DNA of 64,000 nt from Erythrobacter cryptus DSM 12079 (GCF_000422985.1 NZ_AUHC01000001.1:186001-250000), one strand, 5' to 3'. Positions 18,843 to 28,839 are shown, numbered from the stretch's first letter. A program made the numbers and translations. The notes: a model not told the origin generated them from the letters alone.

Positions 18843-19859
18843 TCAGGCCGCCTCGCGCAGCAGGAAGGGTTCGTAGAAGCGCGCGATCTCCTCCAGCACC
18901 GCGCCCGCATCCTCGAGGAAATTGACTCGGTTGCGAAACTCGGCCGAACCGTACAGCCCCTTGGTGTACCAGCCCAGGTGCTTGCGCGCCATCTTCACCC
19001 CGGTCTCGCGCCCATAGTGATCGAGCATCCGCTGATAGTGCTCGACCACCAGACGATATTGCTCCTCGAGGCTTGGGCCAGGCAGCGCCTGGCCGGTGCG
19101 CCACCAATGCATCACCTGCGAAAGCAGCCAGGGCTTGCCGTAGGCGCCGCGCCCGATCATCACCCCGTCCGCGCCCGAAAGCTCTAGCGCGCGGGCGGCA
19201 TCGGCAATGGTGCAGATATCGCCATTGACAATCACCGGGATGCGCACCGCCTCTTTGACCTTGCGCACGAAGGCCCAATCGGCATGGCCCTTGTACATCT
19301 GGTTGCGGGTACGGCCATGGACGGTGACCATCTGCACCCCGAGATCCTCTGCGATGCGGGCAAGCTCGGGCGCGTTGAGGCTGTCATGATCCCAGCCCAT
19401 GCGCATCTTGACCGTCACCGGCACCTTGACCGCCTTCACCGTCGCCTCGATCAGCCGGATCGCCAGCGGCACCTCGCGCATCAGCGCGCTGCCGGCATAT
19501 TGGCCGACCACCTTGCGCACCGGACAGCCGAAATTGATGTCGATGATCGCCGCGCCATTGCCTTCCTGAAGCTTGGCCGCCTCGGCCATGCTGTTGGGAT
19601 CGCAGCCGACCAGCTGCATCGAGACCGGCTCCTCGATCCGGTCCCAGGCGGATTTCTGGCGCGACTGGCGGGTTTCGCGGATCGCCGCCTCACTCGCCAC
19701 CATCTCGGTGACATTGAGGCCCGAGCCATAGCGCCGCACCAGGGTGCGGAAGGGCAGGTCCGTCACCCCCGTCATCGGCGCAAGCAGCACCGGCTCGGCC
19801 ACGCACACCGGGCCGATGGCGATGGGCCGCAGGGGCGGAGGGGCGGGAAGCGCGGTCAT
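18843..19859 (-). CDS. dusB: tRNA-dihydrouridine synthase B
   Basis: FMN enzyme reducing uridine to dihydrouridine in the tRNA D loop. The ATG at 19859 gives [16 protein letters not shown]. The family signature is [13 protein letters not shown], followed by [20 protein letters not shown] with the catalytic Cys, [23 protein letters not shown] and VNGDI. 338 residues. It is the first gene of the dusB-ntrBC operon, an order found across alphaproteobacteria, and is divergent from ispDF across a 79-bp gap. Confidence 0.96.
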   Translation of the reverse strand: MTALPAPPPLRPIAIGPVCVAEPVLLAPMTGVTDLPFRTLVRRYGSGLNVTEMVASEAAIRETRQSRQKSAWDRIEEPVSMQLVGCDPNSMAEAAKLQEGNGAAIIDINFGCPVRKVVGQYAGSALMREVPLAIRLIEATVKAVKVPVTVKMRMGWDHDSLNAPELARIAEDLGVQMVTVHGRTRNQMYKGHADWAFVRKVKEAVRIPVIVNGDICTIADAARALELSGADGVMIGRGAYGKPWLLSQVMHWWRTGQALPGPSLEEQYRLVVEHYQRMLDHYGRETGVKMARKHLGWYTKGLYGSAEFRNRVNFLEDAGAVLEEIARFYEPFLLREAA

Positions 19860-19938
19860 GGTGGAAGCTTGCCTAAAATATGGGCAGGCGCATAATGGAT
19901 TGCCCAAGGCCCGTCCAGACCCTAAGCGAGCCGCTGCG

Positions 19939-21096
19939 ATGGAGACCGCCGCCCCCCTTCCCGCCTTTGCCGCCGTGGTCGTGGCGGCCGGCAAAGGCCT
20001 GCGCGCTGGCGGAGAGACCCCGAAACAATTCAGGATGTTGCGCGGGAGGCCTGTGCTCCTGTGGTCCATCGACAGCCTCGCACGGGCGGGCGCCGATGTG
20101 ATCGTGGCGGTGGTCAGCCCAGAGCATGAGGATGCCGCGCGCCAGGTATTGGCGGGCACGCCGGGCGTGCGGATCGTTCGTGGCGGGGCGACCCGGCAGG
20201 AATCGGTGCGCGCCGGGCTTGAGGCGCTGACGACGAGCGCGCCCGCGCGTGTGCTGATCCACGATGCCGCGCGCCCCGATCTGCCCCATGGCGTTATCGC
20301 CCGCCTGCTCGCCGCGCTCGCGCACCATCCCGGGGCGATCCCGGTGATGCCGGTGGTGGACAGCCTCGCGCGCGACGAGGGCGGGCTGATGGCGGGCAGC
20401 GCCCCGCGCGAGCGCCTGCGCCGGGTGCAGACCCCGCAGGCCTTCCGCTATGATGCGATCCTCGCCGCGCACCGCACCTGGCAGGGCCCGGCCGATGCCG
20501 GCGATGATGCTCAGGTGCTGCGCGCGGCCGGGGGCGCGGTGGCGCTGGTCGAGGGGGACGAGCGGCTCAAGAAGATCACCTTCGCCGAGGACCTGATGGA
20601 CGAGAGCGCCCTTCCCCCCTGCCGCATCGGTCAGGGCTTTGATGTGCACCGCCTTGCCCCGGGCGAGGAACTGTGGCTTGCCGGGGTGCGCATTCCTCAT
20701 GATCGAGGGCTTGTCGGCCATTCCGATGCCGATGTCGCGCTCCATGCCATTACCGATGCGGTGCTGGGTGCGATCGGGGCGGGCGATATCGGCACCCACT
20801 TTCCGCCGAGCGATCCGCAGTGGAAGGGTGCGCGTTCCGGGCGCTTTCTCGAACATGCCCTGGGCCTTGCCCGCGCGGCGGGCTATGCGGTGGGCAATGT
20901 CGATCTGACGCTCATTTGCGAGGCGCCCAAGATCGGCCCCCACCGCCCTGCGATGCGGGCCGAGCTGGCGCGCCTGATGGGCGTGGATGAGCCTGCGGTC
21001 AGCATCAAGGCGACCACCACCGAAAGGCTCGGCTTTACCGGCCGCGGCGAAGGCATCGCCGCCCAGGCCATCGTCATGCTTCTGCGCACAACCTGA
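19939..21096 (+). CDS. ispDF: Bifunctional IspD/IspF of the MEP isoprenoid pathway
   Basis: A fusion of two MEP-pathway enzymes. The N-terminal IspD half makes CDP-ME from MEP and [24 protein letters not shown] nucleotide-binding loop, [23 protein letters not shown]. The IspF half (from about residue 228) makes MEc[64 protein letters not shown]. The ATG at 19939 is chosen because upstream codons do not match the family. 385 residues. Fused ispDF is common in alphaproteobacteria. Confidence 0.96.
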   Translation: METAAPLPAFAAVVVAAGKGLRAGGETPKQFRMLRGRPVLLWSIDSLARAGADVIVAVVSPEHEDAARQVLAGTPGVRIVRGGATRQESVRAGLEALTTSAPARVLIHDAARPDLPHGVIARLLAALAHHPGAIPVMPVVDSLARDEGGLMAGSAPRERLRRVQTPQAFRYDAILAAHRTWQGPADAGDDAQVLRAAGGAVALVEGDERLKKITFAEDLMDESALPPCRIGQGFDVHRLAPGEELWLAGVRIPHDRGLVGHSDADVALHAITDAVLGAIGAGDIGTHFPPSDPQWKGARSGRFLEHALGLARAAGYAVGNVDLTLICEAPKIGPHRPAMRAELARLMGVDEPAVSIKATTTERLGFTGRGEGIAAQAIVMLLRTT

Positions 21097-21107
21097 GGGA
21101 CCCTGCC

Positions 21108-21668
21108 ATGACCCGATCGCTCCTTGCCCCCGTGCTTGCCTTTGCCGCACTGCTCACCGGCGAGGCTGCTGCGGCACAAACCCAGGCCTGTGTCGCGCCC
21201 GCCGATCTCGGCGACGGCGTGGTCTATGCCATGCCGATTGCCTATGAGGCGGTGCGCAGCGCCTGCGCCAATCGGCTTGCGCGCGATGGCTTCATCAGCG
21301 CCCGCGGCGAAGGCTTCATCACGCCCTTCAGGGCCCGGCAGGACGCGGCCTGGCCCGGCGCCTTCCGTCTACTCAAGACCTTCATGGCGAGCGATCCCAA
21401 GAATGCCGGCAATGGCGGGCCGGATATGCTCGCCATGCTCTCGTCGATGCCCGAGGATGCGCTGCGGCCCTTCGTCGATGCTATGATCGGCCAGGTCATC
21501 GCCGAGGAGATCAAGGGCGATGATTGCAGCCGTATCGAGCGCGGGGTGGAACTGATCAGCCCGCTGCCGATCGAGAATGTCGGTGGCCTCGTCGCCTTCA
21601 TTGCCGAAATGGCCGATCTCAAGAACCCCTCGATCTGCCCGACCGCTGCTGGCGCGCCGAGGAAGTGA
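21108..21668 (+). CDS. Secreted protein of unknown function
   Basis: A 186-residue protein with a clear signal peptide (MTRSLLAPVLAFAALLTGEAAAAQ, cleavage likely after AAA). The mature part has three or four cysteines, including CVAP, SACAN, DDCS and SICP, and is otherwise helical-looking. I do not recognise a family. It starts 11 bp after ispDF and its stop overlaps cinA (TGATG), so it belongs to the ispDF-cinA operon. Probably periplasmic. Confidence 0.75.
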   Translation: MTRSLLAPVLAFAALLTGEAAAAQTQACVAPADLGDGVVYAMPIAYEAVRSACANRLARDGFISARGEGFITPFRARQDAAWPGAFRLLKTFMASDPKNAGNGGPDMLAMLSSMPEDALRPFVDAMIGQVIAEEIKGDDCSRIERGVELISPLPIENVGGLVAFIAEMADLKNPSICPTAAGAPRK

Positions 21669-22180
21669 TGGCGGCTCACCTTCTGCCTGACGACATCGCC
21701 GCTCTTGCCGGACGGGTGATTGCCGAGAATGCCGCCGCCGGGCGCGTGGTGACCCTCGCCGAAAGCTGCACCGGCGGGCTGGTGGCCGCGGCGCTGACCG
21801 AGATCGCCGGCTCGTCGGCGGTGCTCGATCGCAGCTTCGTGACCTATTCGAACGAGGCCAAGATGGAGCTGCTGGGCGTTGCCGCAGACATTATCGAGAC
21901 CTTCGGCGCGGTCTCGGTGGCCTGCGCCTGGGCGATGGCCAAGGGCGCGCTCGAGCGCTCGAAGGCCGATGTCGCCGTGGCGATCAGCGGGATTGCGGGG
22001 CCCGGCGGCGGCACCGCACAAAAGCCGGTCGGAACGGTGGTCTTTGCCCGCGTCACCCGCGAGGGCGAGGCCGAGCCCGAGGGCGAGCTCAGGTTCTTCC
22101 CCGGCGGCGAAGGCCCCGATGGCCGCGCCGCGATCCGCCGTCAGGCAACGCTCTGCGCGCTCGAGCTGCTGCTGCCGTAA
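21668..22180 (+). CDS. pncC: CinA-type nicotinamide-nucleotide amidohydrolase
   Basis: Corresponds to the stand-alone C-terminal CinA domain, which converts NMN to NaMN in studied homologues. Motifs: TLAESCTGGLVAAALTEI, FVTYSNEAKMELLGV, AISGIAGPGGGT and KPVGTVVFA. The ATG at 21668 overlaps the previous stop (TGATG); upstream codons overlap the preceding gene. 170 residues. Its last 40 bp overlap the 3' end of the convergent ratA-like gene. Confidence 0.92.
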   Translation: MAAHLLPDDIAALAGRVIAENAAAGRVVTLAESCTGGLVAAALTEIAGSSAVLDRSFVTYSNEAKMELLGVAADIIETFGAVSVACAWAMAKGALERSKADVAVAISGIAGPGGGTAQKPVGTVVFARVTREGEAEPEGELRFFPGGEGPDGRAAIRRQATLCALELLLP

Positions 22181-22602
22181 AGCTGCGCCGCGCGCGCCTC
22201 GAAGGCCTCCACCATCTTGCGGAAGGCCTTGTCAAAATATTGCCCGGCGAGCTTTTCAAACAGACGGTTCTTGAAAGTGAAATCGACCATGAAGTCGATC
22301 TCGCAGCTATGCGCATCGATCGCCCGAAAGGTCCAGACATTGTCGAGATCGCTGAGTGGCCCATCGACATAGTGGACATCAATCTCACGCGGGCAGGTCT
22401 TCTTCACCCGCGAGGTGAAGCTTTCGCGGATCGCCTTGAAGCCCACCACCATGTCAGCCAGCATCTCGGTGTCCGAATTGCTGCGCACCCTGGTGGCGAT
22501 CACCCAGGGCAGGAACTCGGCGTAGCGCCCGACGTCCGCCACGAGGTCGAACATCTGTTCGGCGCTGTAGGGCAGGCGGCGGGTCTCGCGGATGCCTGGC
22601 AT
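22141..22602 (-). CDS. RatA/Coq10-family START-like protein
   Basis: Polyketide-cyclase/START-fold protein of 153 residues. Alphaproteobacterial members are related to mitochondrial Coq10, a ubiquinone-binding chaperone, and to E. coli RatA. It opens with PGIRETRRLPYSAEQMFDLV, then VGRYAEFLPWVIATRV, VGFKAIRESFTSRV and the C-terminal FKNRLFEKLAGQYFDKAFRKM. It starts at the lipA stop (one base shared), so the two are co-translated. A ubiquinone role is inference from family. Confidence 0.88.
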   Translation of the reverse strand: MPGIRETRRLPYSAEQMFDLVADVGRYAEFLPWVIATRVRSNSDTEMLADMVVGFKAIRESFTSRVKKTCPREIDVHYVDGPLSDLDNVWTFRAIDAHSCEIDFMVDFTFKNRLFEKLAGQYFDKAFRKMVEAFEARAAQLYGSSSSSAQSVA

Positions 22603-23561
22603 CAGGCGCCTGCCATGGCTCCGCCGCGCGCCAGCTTGGCCTCGCGCGCCGCGCGCATCTGGGCAAAATCCTCGCCCGCGTGATAGCTCGAGCGGGTGAG
22701 CGGGCTCGAGGCGACCTGCAGGAATCCCTTGGCCCGCGCGATCACGCCATAGGCGGCAAAGGCCTTGGGGGTGACGAATTCCTCGACCTTGGCGTGCCGC
22801 GGCGTGGGTTGGAGATATTGGCCCATGGTGATGAAATCGACATCGGCGCTGCGCATGTCGTCCATCACCTGGTGCACCTCGAGCCGCTGTTCACCAAGGC
22901 CAAGCATGATCCCCGACTTGGTGAAGATCAGCGGGTTGTGCGCCTTGACCTCCTCGAGCAGGCGCAGCGAGGCATAGTAGCGCGCGCCGGGGCGGATCGT
23001 CGGATAGAGCCTCGGCACGGTTTCGAGATTGTGGTTGTAAACGTCCGGGCCCGCCGCGCAGATCATCTCCACCGCGCGGCGCATCTTGCCGCGGAAATCG
23101 GGGGTGAGGATCTCGATCGTGGTCGTCGGCGTGGTGCGGCGCAGCGCTTCGATCACCTTGACGAATTGCGCAGCGCCGCCATCGGGCAGGTCGTCCCGGT
23201 CAACCGAGGTGACGACGATATGCTCGAGCCCCATGCGCGCTGCGGCGATGGCGACATGCTCGGGCTCGAGCGGATCGACCGCGCGCGGCATCCCGGTCTT
23301 CACGTTGCAGAAGGCACAGGCGCGGGTGCAGACATCGCCAAGGATCATCACCGTGGCGTGCTTCTTGCTCCAGCATTCGCCGATATTGGGGCAGGCGGCC
23401 TCCTCGCACACGGTGTTGAGATTGAGCTCGCGCATCAGCCGCCGGGTCTGGTGATAGCCCTCGCTCACCGGAGCGCGCACGCGGATCCAGTCGGGCTTGC
23501 GCTGGCGCGCGGGGCGCGCTGCGGGTGGCGGCGTGCTGGCAAGATCGTTCATGGGTGCCAT
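22602..23561 (-). CDS. lipA: Lipoyl synthase
   Basis: Radical-SAM enzyme inserting two sulfurs into octanoyl groups to make the lipoyl cofactor. Both iron-sulfur clusters are visible: the auxiliary [12 protein letters not shown] (CX4CX5C) and the radical-[11 protein letters not shown] (CX3CX2C). The C-terminal RSSYHAGE contains the conserved RSSY serine. 319 residues from ATG 23561; an ATG three codons later is also possible. The product is needed by the E2 partners of lpdA and by the lipoyl domain of pdhB in this window. Confidence 0.96.
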   Translation of the reverse strand: MAPMNDLASTPPPAARPARQRKPDWIRVRAPVSEGYHQTRRLMRELNLNTVCEEAACPNIGECWSKKHATVMILGDVCTRACAFCNVKTGMPRAVDPLEPEHVAIAAARMGLEHIVVTSVDRDDLPDGGAAQFVKVIEALRRTTPTTTIEILTPDFRGKMRRAVEMICAAGPDVYNHNLETVPRLYPTIRPGARYYASLRLLEEVKAHNPLIFTKSGIMLGLGEQRLEVHQVMDDMRSADVDFITMGQYLQPTPRHAKVEEFVTPKAFAAYGVIARAKGFLQVASSPLTRSSYHAGEDFAQMRAAREAKLARGGAMAGA

Positions 23562-23630
23562 TTAGGCGCCAAGCCGCCCTGCCGCAAGCGCGGCGCAGCG
23601 CCTTCCATCAAGGCCCTACCCCCACAAGCG

Positions 23631-23664
23631 AAGGCGCGCGCCGGATCGCCCCGACGCGCGCCTT
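23631..23664 (-). terminator. Hairpin after the secreted repeat-protein gene
   Basis: AAGGCGCGCG pairs perfectly with CGCGCGCCTT across a 14-base loop, 24 bp beyond the stop of the minus-strand gene that ends at 23689. No U-run follows, so it is either a non-canonical GC-rich terminator or an mRNA 3'-end stabiliser. It also marks the boundary with lipA. Confidence 0.5.
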
Positions 23665-23688
23665 GTCGTGAAGCGGTAAAGCGGTTGC

Positions 23689-25023
23689 TTAGCCGCCGGA
23701 GGCCGCAGCGCCTTGCTGTGCGGCATAGGCCGCCCACAGCCGCGCCACGGGCAGCCGCGCGCCGCCAACATTGGCGAGCGCCTCGCGCGCCCCGGCGATG
23801 TCACCGGTGCCGATCAGCGCCATGCCGAGCCGGGTGAGCACGTGATCGCGGTCCACCCCGGCCATGCCGAGCGCCTTCTGATAGAAGCCCGCGGCCTTGG
23901 CATTCTCGCCATTACTCAGAAACACATCGCCGGCGGCCACCACCGTGCGCAACTGGGCGCTTGCTGCATTGGCATCGCGCTCGAGCCCGACCATCTCCGC
24001 TCTTTCGGCCCCGGCCCGGTCGCTTGCGAGGCGATACTGGTCATCGACGAAGCTGTCCGATCCGCGCGGGATGGTCCCATTGGCGTAGGCCTCCTCGATC
24101 ACCGCCTTCACTTCACCCGGCAGGCGCCGCGCATCGGCGGACTCGATATAGGCGATGTAGTCGTTCTTGCCCTTGAAGGTGCCGATCTTGCGCCCGAGGC
24201 GCAGCAGATCGAGCAGCGGCTGGGACTCGAACTCGTTGAGGTTGCGGGTGAGGTTGACCGCATCACGCCAGCTTTCGGGCGAGGGATAGTCCGTCACCCA
24301 GCCCGCCGCGAACTCATAGACCTGCGGCACGATCTCGTTGGTGTAGGCGACCGAGACCGCGCGGCGATACCACTTCAGCGGCACCTCGCTGCCGGCAGCT
24401 TTGCGTGCGGCAATCAGATCAGCAAGGTAGGTGAGGCCATCGGCATAGCGTTCCTCGCTGAAATAAAGCTCGGCATAATTGAGCCTGAGATCGTCGGTCG
24501 AGGCATTGGGCGAGCTGAAGCCGAGGTCGATCGCGGCCTGGAGATAGGCGCGTGCCTGATCAAATTGCTTGCGCCCCGTCGCGATCTGGAAGCCGACGAC
24601 GTTGAAGCGGGCCGCTTCGGCCTGGGCCAACTTGCCGCTGGACAGCATCAGGTCGATGCCCTCGATCTCCAGATCCTCGTCCTTGGCGGTGATCCCGGCA
24701 TTGAAGATCATTGCGCCAAGCGCCTGCTTCTCGTCTGCCGACTGGGCCAGCGGCTTGAGTGCCAGCAGCTGCGGCTTGAGTGCAGGAATATCCGCACCGG
24801 GAGCCTCCAGCGCCTTGTTCAGCGGTTGATAGGCAGCAAGAAACTCCTTGGAAATGACAGGCTTGGCCGCGCCCTTGGGCTCGTCCTTCTTCTTCTGCGC
24901 CATGGCAGGATCGGCAAGGCCGGGCACAGTCAGCACCGCTCCGCCCGCAGCAAGCGCAAGCGCCAGAGCGAAGTGACGAGCAAGACCGGCCGAGCGGCGG
25001 CGAAGCGAAGTGGGCTTGATCAC
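23689..25023 (-). CDS. Secreted helical-repeat (TPR-like) protein, unknown function
   Basis: A 444-residue protein. GTG 25023 is chosen because GGAGG lies five bases upstream; a TTG five codons earlier is less likely. The signal peptide (residues about 15-42) contains FALALALAAGGAVLTVPG and ends near PAMA before QKKKDEPKG. The rest is alpha-helical with TPR-like pairs such as QARAYLQAAIDLGF, LNYAELYFSEERYADGL and AAGFYQKALGMAGV. No catalytic motif is visible. Probably a periplasmic scaffold. It is divergent from gyrA. Confidence 0.78.
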   Translation of the reverse strand: MIKPTSLRRRSAGLARHFALALALAAGGAVLTVPGLADPAMAQKKKDEPKGAAKPVISKEFLAAYQPLNKALEAPGADIPALKPQLLALKPLAQSADEKQALGAMIFNAGITAKDEDLEIEGIDLMLSSGKLAQAEAARFNVVGFQIATGRKQFDQARAYLQAAIDLGFSSPNASTDDLRLNYAELYFSEERYADGLTYLADLIAARKAAGSEVPLKWYRRAVSVAYTNEIVPQVYEFAAGWVTDYPSPESWRDAVNLTRNLNEFESQPLLDLLRLGRKIGTFKGKNDYIAYIESADARRLPGEVKAVIEEAYANGTIPRGSDSFVDDQYRLASDRAGAERAEMVGLERDANAASAQLRTVVAAGDVFLSNGENAKAAGFYQKALGMAGVDRDHVLTRLGMALIGTGDIAGAREALANVGGARLPVARLWAAYAAQQGAAASGG

Positions 25024-25038
25024 GGGGTCCTCCAGCAA

Positions 25039-25340
25039 ATACCCGGCAGAAAGACCCTGAGGGCGCCTCCTGCCACAACCATGGCGCAGCCTTTGAACGG
25101 CTCACGGCCAATTTGCAATCGCCGCTAGGCGGGCGGTGCTGAACCGGCTTTGAATGGCCGCCCGGCGCAGGCAGCGCCGCATCAGCGCATATGTGGAAAA
25201 ATTGGCAGCGTTCGCGGCCTGTTCCGTGGCTCTAGTGGCGAAATCACGGCCAAGCTCCTAAATGGGGGGGGACCCGGCCGCTCGCGGCCGCTTGGCGCCG
25301 CAGCGCGGCGCATCGAACACGAACAGAAACGGCCCCAGCC
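25039..25340. other. Divergent intergenic region before gyrA
   Basis: About 300 bp between two divergent genes, so it should hold both promoters. I cannot assign convincing -35/-10 pairs. A GTTC-N7-GTTC direct repeat lies at 25210-25224. A 9-base G run follows at 25264, then a GC palindrome. Short open frames here show no protein-like sequence. Confidence 0.5.
25210..25224 (+). promoter_or_regulatory. LexA-box-like direct repeat upstream of gyrA
   Basis: GTTC, seven bases, GTTC matches the alphaproteobacterial LexA operator. It lies 117 bp before the gyrA start. With this base composition about one such match is expected by chance per 64 kb counting both strands, so it may be fortuitous. Confidence 0.3.
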
Positions 25341-28106
25341 TTGAGCGACGATACCGATATCCTCGATTCCCCCGCCCCTGCCCCGATGGGCGCCTTCGAA
25401 CGCATCGACATCGTCGATGAGATGAAGTCGAGCTACCTCGACTATGCGATGAGCGTGATCGTCTCCCGGGCGCTTCCCGATGTGCGCGACGGGTTGAAGC
25501 CGGTTCATCGCCGCATCCTCTTTGCCAGCCAGGAAGGCGGCTTTGTCGCCGGGCGTCCCTATCGCAAGAGCGCCAAGATCGTCGGCGACGTGATGGGCAA
25601 TTATCACCCGCACGGCGATGCGGCGATCTATGATGCGCTCGCACGCATGACCCAGCCATGGTCGATGCGCCTGCCGCTGATCGACGGCCAGGGCAATTTC
25701 GGCTCGATGGACCCCGATCCCCCGGCCTCGATGCGCTACACCGAGGCGCGCCTTGCCCGGGTGGCAAGCGCGCTGCTCGACGATCTCGACAAGGACACGG
25801 TCGATTTCCAGGACAATTACGACGGCAGCCGCAAGGAACCGACGGTGCTGCCGGCGCGCTTTCCCAACCTGCTTGTCAACGGCGCGGGCGGGATCGCGGT
25901 GGGCATGGCCACCAACGTGCCGCCCCACAATCTGGGGGAAGTGATCGATGCCTGCCTTGCCTTCATCGACAATCCGGACATCACCTCCGAAGATCTGATC
26001 GAACATATCCCCGGGCCCGACTTTCCCACCGCACCGCTGATCCTTGGCACCCAGGGCGCGCGGGCGGCCTACACCACCGGGCGCGGGTCGATCCTGATGC
26101 GCTGCCGTCACGAGATCGAGACCGGCCGGGGCGAGCGGCAGAGCATCGTCTTCACCTCGATCCCCTACCAGGTCGGCAAGGCGACGCTGGTGGAAAAGAT
26201 CGCCGAGGCGGCCAAGGACAAGCGCATCGAGGGGATCGCCGACATCCGCGACGAATCCTCGCGTGAGGGCGTCAGGGTGGTGATCGACCTCAAGCGCGAT
26301 GCCACGCCCGAAGTGGTGCTCAACCAGATCTGGCGCCACACCCCGGCCCAGGCCTCCTTCCCGGCGAACATGCTGGCGATTCGCGGCGGGCGGCCCGAGG
26401 TGCTGACCTTGCGCGACTGCATCAGCGCCTTCATCGCCTTCCGCGAGGAAGTGATCACCCGCCGCACGAAGTTCGAGCTCGCCCGGGCGCGCGAACGGGC
26501 GCATATCCTGCTTGGCCTGGTGGTGGCGGTCTCCAACCTCGACGAGGTGGTGACGATGATCCGCGGGGCGGCCAACCCGGCCGAGGCGCGCGCCCGGCTG
26601 CTGGCCAAGGAATGGCCGATCGGCGAGATCGCGCCCTATATCCGCCTTGTCGAGGCGATCGAGCCGAGCGCGGCCGAACTTGGCGGCGCCTATCGCCTGT
26701 CCGAGCGGCAGGTGCGGGCGATCCTCGAGCTGCGCCTCCACCGCCTCACCGCGCTGGGGCGCGACGAGATCGGCGACGAGCTTGCCGGGCTTGCCCGCGC
26801 GATCGAGGAATATCTGGCGATCCTCGGCAACCGCGCGCGGCTCTACGAGGTGATGCGTGCCGAGCTTGCCGAGATCAAGGCGACCTACGCCACCCCGCGG
26901 GTTTCCGAGATCGCCCCGCCGGTCGAAGGCTTCGAGGATGAAGACCTGATCGAGCGCGAGGAGATGGTCGTCACCGTCACCCACGATGGCTATATCAAGC
27001 GCACCGCGCTTGCCGCCTTCCGCGCCCAGGGCCGCGGCGGCAAGGGCCGCTCGGGCATGGCCACCAAGGATGAGGATGCGGTGGCCGAGCTGTTCGTCAC
27101 CTCCACCCACAATCCGGTGCTGTTCTTCACCAACACCGGGCGGGTCTATCGCCTCAAGGTCTGGAAGTTGCCCGAGGGCGGGCCGGCCACCAAGGGGCGC
27201 CCGATGGTCAACCTGCTGCCGCTCGGCCCCGAGGAGCGGATCACCAAGGTGCTGCCCCTGCCCGAGGATGAAAGCTCTTGGGCGCGGCTCCACATCGTCT
27301 TTGCCACCGAGCAGGGGATGGTGCGGCGCAACGCCATGGATGCCTTTGCAAACATCCCCACCGCGGGCAAATATGCCATGGGCTTTGTCGAGGGTTCGGG
27401 TGACCGGCTCGTGGGGGTGGCGCTGCTCCGGGAAGATCAGCACATCTTCCTTGCCAGCGACAGCGGCAAGGCGATCCGCTTTGCCGCGACCGAGGCGCGC
27501 GAGACCAAGAGCCGCACCGGCATCGGGGTGCGCGGCATGAGCCTCAAGAAAGGCGGCAAGGTGGTCTCGATGGCGGTGCTCGAGCCTTTCACCGCCGATC
27601 TCGAAACCCGCGAGGCCTATCTGCGCGCAGCGCCATGGAAGAACAATGATGCCGCCCCCACCCTGCCGCCCGAGCAGATGGCAGCGATGGCGGCAGCCGA
27701 GGAGTTCATCCTCACCGTCACCGCCAATGGCTATGGCAAGATCTCCTCGGCCTATGAATATCGCGTCACTGCACGCGGCGGACAGGGCATCACCAATATC
27801 GGCGTGCCCGAGAGCAACCCGGATCGCAATGGCCCCGTGGTGGCGAGCTTCCCGGTGCGCCACGGCGCGCAGGTGATGCTGGTGACCGATCAGGCCAAGC
27901 TCATTCGCCTCAGTATCGACTTGCGCCACCTTGTCGAAGGCGGTTTTGGCCAGCCTCCCAAGGGTATCGCGATTTCGGGCCGCGCCTCCTCGGGGATCCG
28001 CCTGTTCAACGTCGCCGAGGGTGAGCACATCGTCGGCGCAGCACTGATCGATGCGGACGAGGCGGACGAGGCACCCGAAAGCGCGAGCGCCCCGCCCTCT
28101 ACCTGA
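25341..28106 (+). CDS. gyrA: DNA gyrase subunit A
   Basis: Breakage-reunion subunit of gyrase, which introduces negative supercoils. The N-terminus has MKSSYLDYAMSVIVSRALPD and RDGLKPVHRRIL; the catalytic Tyr is in ASMRYTEARL. The C-terminal beta-pinwheel contains QGRGGKG, a form of the gyrase-specific GyrA box, which separates it from ParC. The quinolone region reads HPHGDAAIYDAL: Ala replaces the E. coli Ser83 while the Asp87 equivalent is kept. Start is TTG (MSDDTDILD) with no strong ribosome-binding site; the next Met is 15 residues in. 921 residues. Overlaps the next convergent gene by 8 bp. Confidence 0.95.
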   Translation: MSDDTDILDSPAPAPMGAFERIDIVDEMKSSYLDYAMSVIVSRALPDVRDGLKPVHRRILFASQEGGFVAGRPYRKSAKIVGDVMGNYHPHGDAAIYDALARMTQPWSMRLPLIDGQGNFGSMDPDPPASMRYTEARLARVASALLDDLDKDTVDFQDNYDGSRKEPTVLPARFPNLLVNGAGGIAVGMATNVPPHNLGEVIDACLAFIDNPDITSEDLIEHIPGPDFPTAPLILGTQGARAAYTTGRGSILMRCRHEIETGRGERQSIVFTSIPYQVGKATLVEKIAEAAKDKRIEGIADIRDESSREGVRVVIDLKRDATPEVVLNQIWRHTPAQASFPANMLAIRGGRPEVLTLRDCISAFIAFREEVITRRTKFELARARERAHILLGLVVAVSNLDEVVTMIRGAANPAEARARLLAKEWPIGEIAPYIRLVEAIEPSAAELGGAYRLSERQVRAILELRLHRLTALGRDEIGDELAGLARAIEEYLAILGNRARLYEVMRAELAEIKATYATPRVSEIAPPVEGFEDEDLIEREEMVVTVTHDGYIKRTALAAFRAQGRGGKGRSGMATKDEDAVAELFVTSTHNPVLFFTNTGRVYRLKVWKLPEGGPATKGRPMVNLLPLGPEERITKVLPLPEDESSWARLHIVFATEQGMVRRNAMDAFANIPTAGKYAMGFVEGSGDRLVGVALLREDQHIFLASDSGKAIRFAATEARETKSRTGIGVRGMSLKKGGKVVSMAVLEPFTADLETREAYLRAAPWKNNDAAPTLPPEQMAAMAAAEEFILTVTANGYGKISSAYEYRVTARGGQGITNIGVPESNPDRNGPVVASFPVRHGAQVMLVTDQAKLIRLSIDLRHLVEGGFGQPPKGIAISGRASSGIRLFNVAEGEHIVGAALIDADEADEAPESASAPPST

Positions 28107-28764
28107 CCGGCTGTTCGCCGCGCAGGCATTGCACGATCCCCGTGGCGATCATCACCTGCCCGGCATAGTAGAGCGGCCAGATGAGCAGATCGGGCAGCGG
28201 AGCCAGATCGAAGGCGCCCATGCGCGCAAAGATCAGCCAGTCGCTCACCACGAACAACACCGCCCCGCTGCCCACGCGGTAGCGGGGATAGTGGCTCATC
28301 CACGCCGTCGCAGCCATGGCGCCGAGGAACAGCGCATAGATCGCCGCCTCGCTGCGCGCGCTCAGCAGCCAGCTTACCAGCGGGGTGGCGACCAGCAGGC
28401 CCGCCCCGATCAGCTTCTGCATCGGTGAAGGGCGCGGGTGGCGGTTCCTGAGATAGAGCACCACCGCGACCACATGCGCCGCGGCGAAGAGCGCGCCGCC
28501 GGCGCGAAAATCGAGTTCGATCGCCACATCGCCCGCCGCTGCAAGGGCGAGCGCGCCTGCCAGCAGCAGCCCGTCGGCACGGTGGCGGCCCGCTGGCACG
28601 CGCAGCAAAACATATATTGCGAGCAGGCCCACGGCCGACCCCTTGGCGATCAGCCCCCACAGGCCCTCGAACACCGGATTGTCGCTGAGCACATAATAGG
28701 CGCTCGCCGCGATGATGCTGGCGAGCAGCCACGGTCTGCGCTCGATCAGCGCCTGGTGTGCCAT
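28099..28764 (-). CDS. YhhN-family membrane protein (lysoplasmalogenase family)
   Basis: A 221-residue integral membrane protein with about eight hydrophobic segments, among them [55 protein letters not shown] and [18 protein letters not shown]. The GDVAIELDF segment and the late FVVSDWLIF match the YhhN family, whose mammalian member TMEM86B hydrolyses lysoplasmalogens. Bacterial activity is not assured. ATG 28764 is preferred over an ATG 19 codons earlier, which would add a basic, unconserved stretch. Convergent with gyrA and divergent from trmFO. Confidence 0.82.
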   Translation of the reverse strand: MAHQALIERRPWLLASIIAASAYYVLSDNPVFEGLWGLIAKGSAVGLLAIYVLLRVPAGRHRADGLLLAGALALAAAGDVAIELDFRAGGALFAAAHVVAVVLYLRNRHPRPSPMQKLIGAGLLVATPLVSWLLSARSEAAIYALFLGAMAATAWMSHYPRYRVGSGAVLFVVSDWLIFARMGAFDLAPLPDLLIWPLYYAGQVMIATGIVQCLRGEQPVR

Positions 28765-28839
28765 CTTGCGCGCTCTCCTCCCCTTCCTGCGGCCCTGCAG
28801 GGCTTGCCGCGGCGCTATCATGCAATTACCTGCCCCGCC

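Noticed and set aside
25182..28028. A 948-codon antisense frame across gyrA
   Set aside because: It covers a highly conserved gene on the other strand and has no recognisable domain; a composition artefact.
25341..28106. ParC (topoisomerase IV subunit A) instead of GyrA
   Set aside because: The C-terminal QGRGGKG matches the GyrA box, which is needed for DNA wrapping and absent from ParC.
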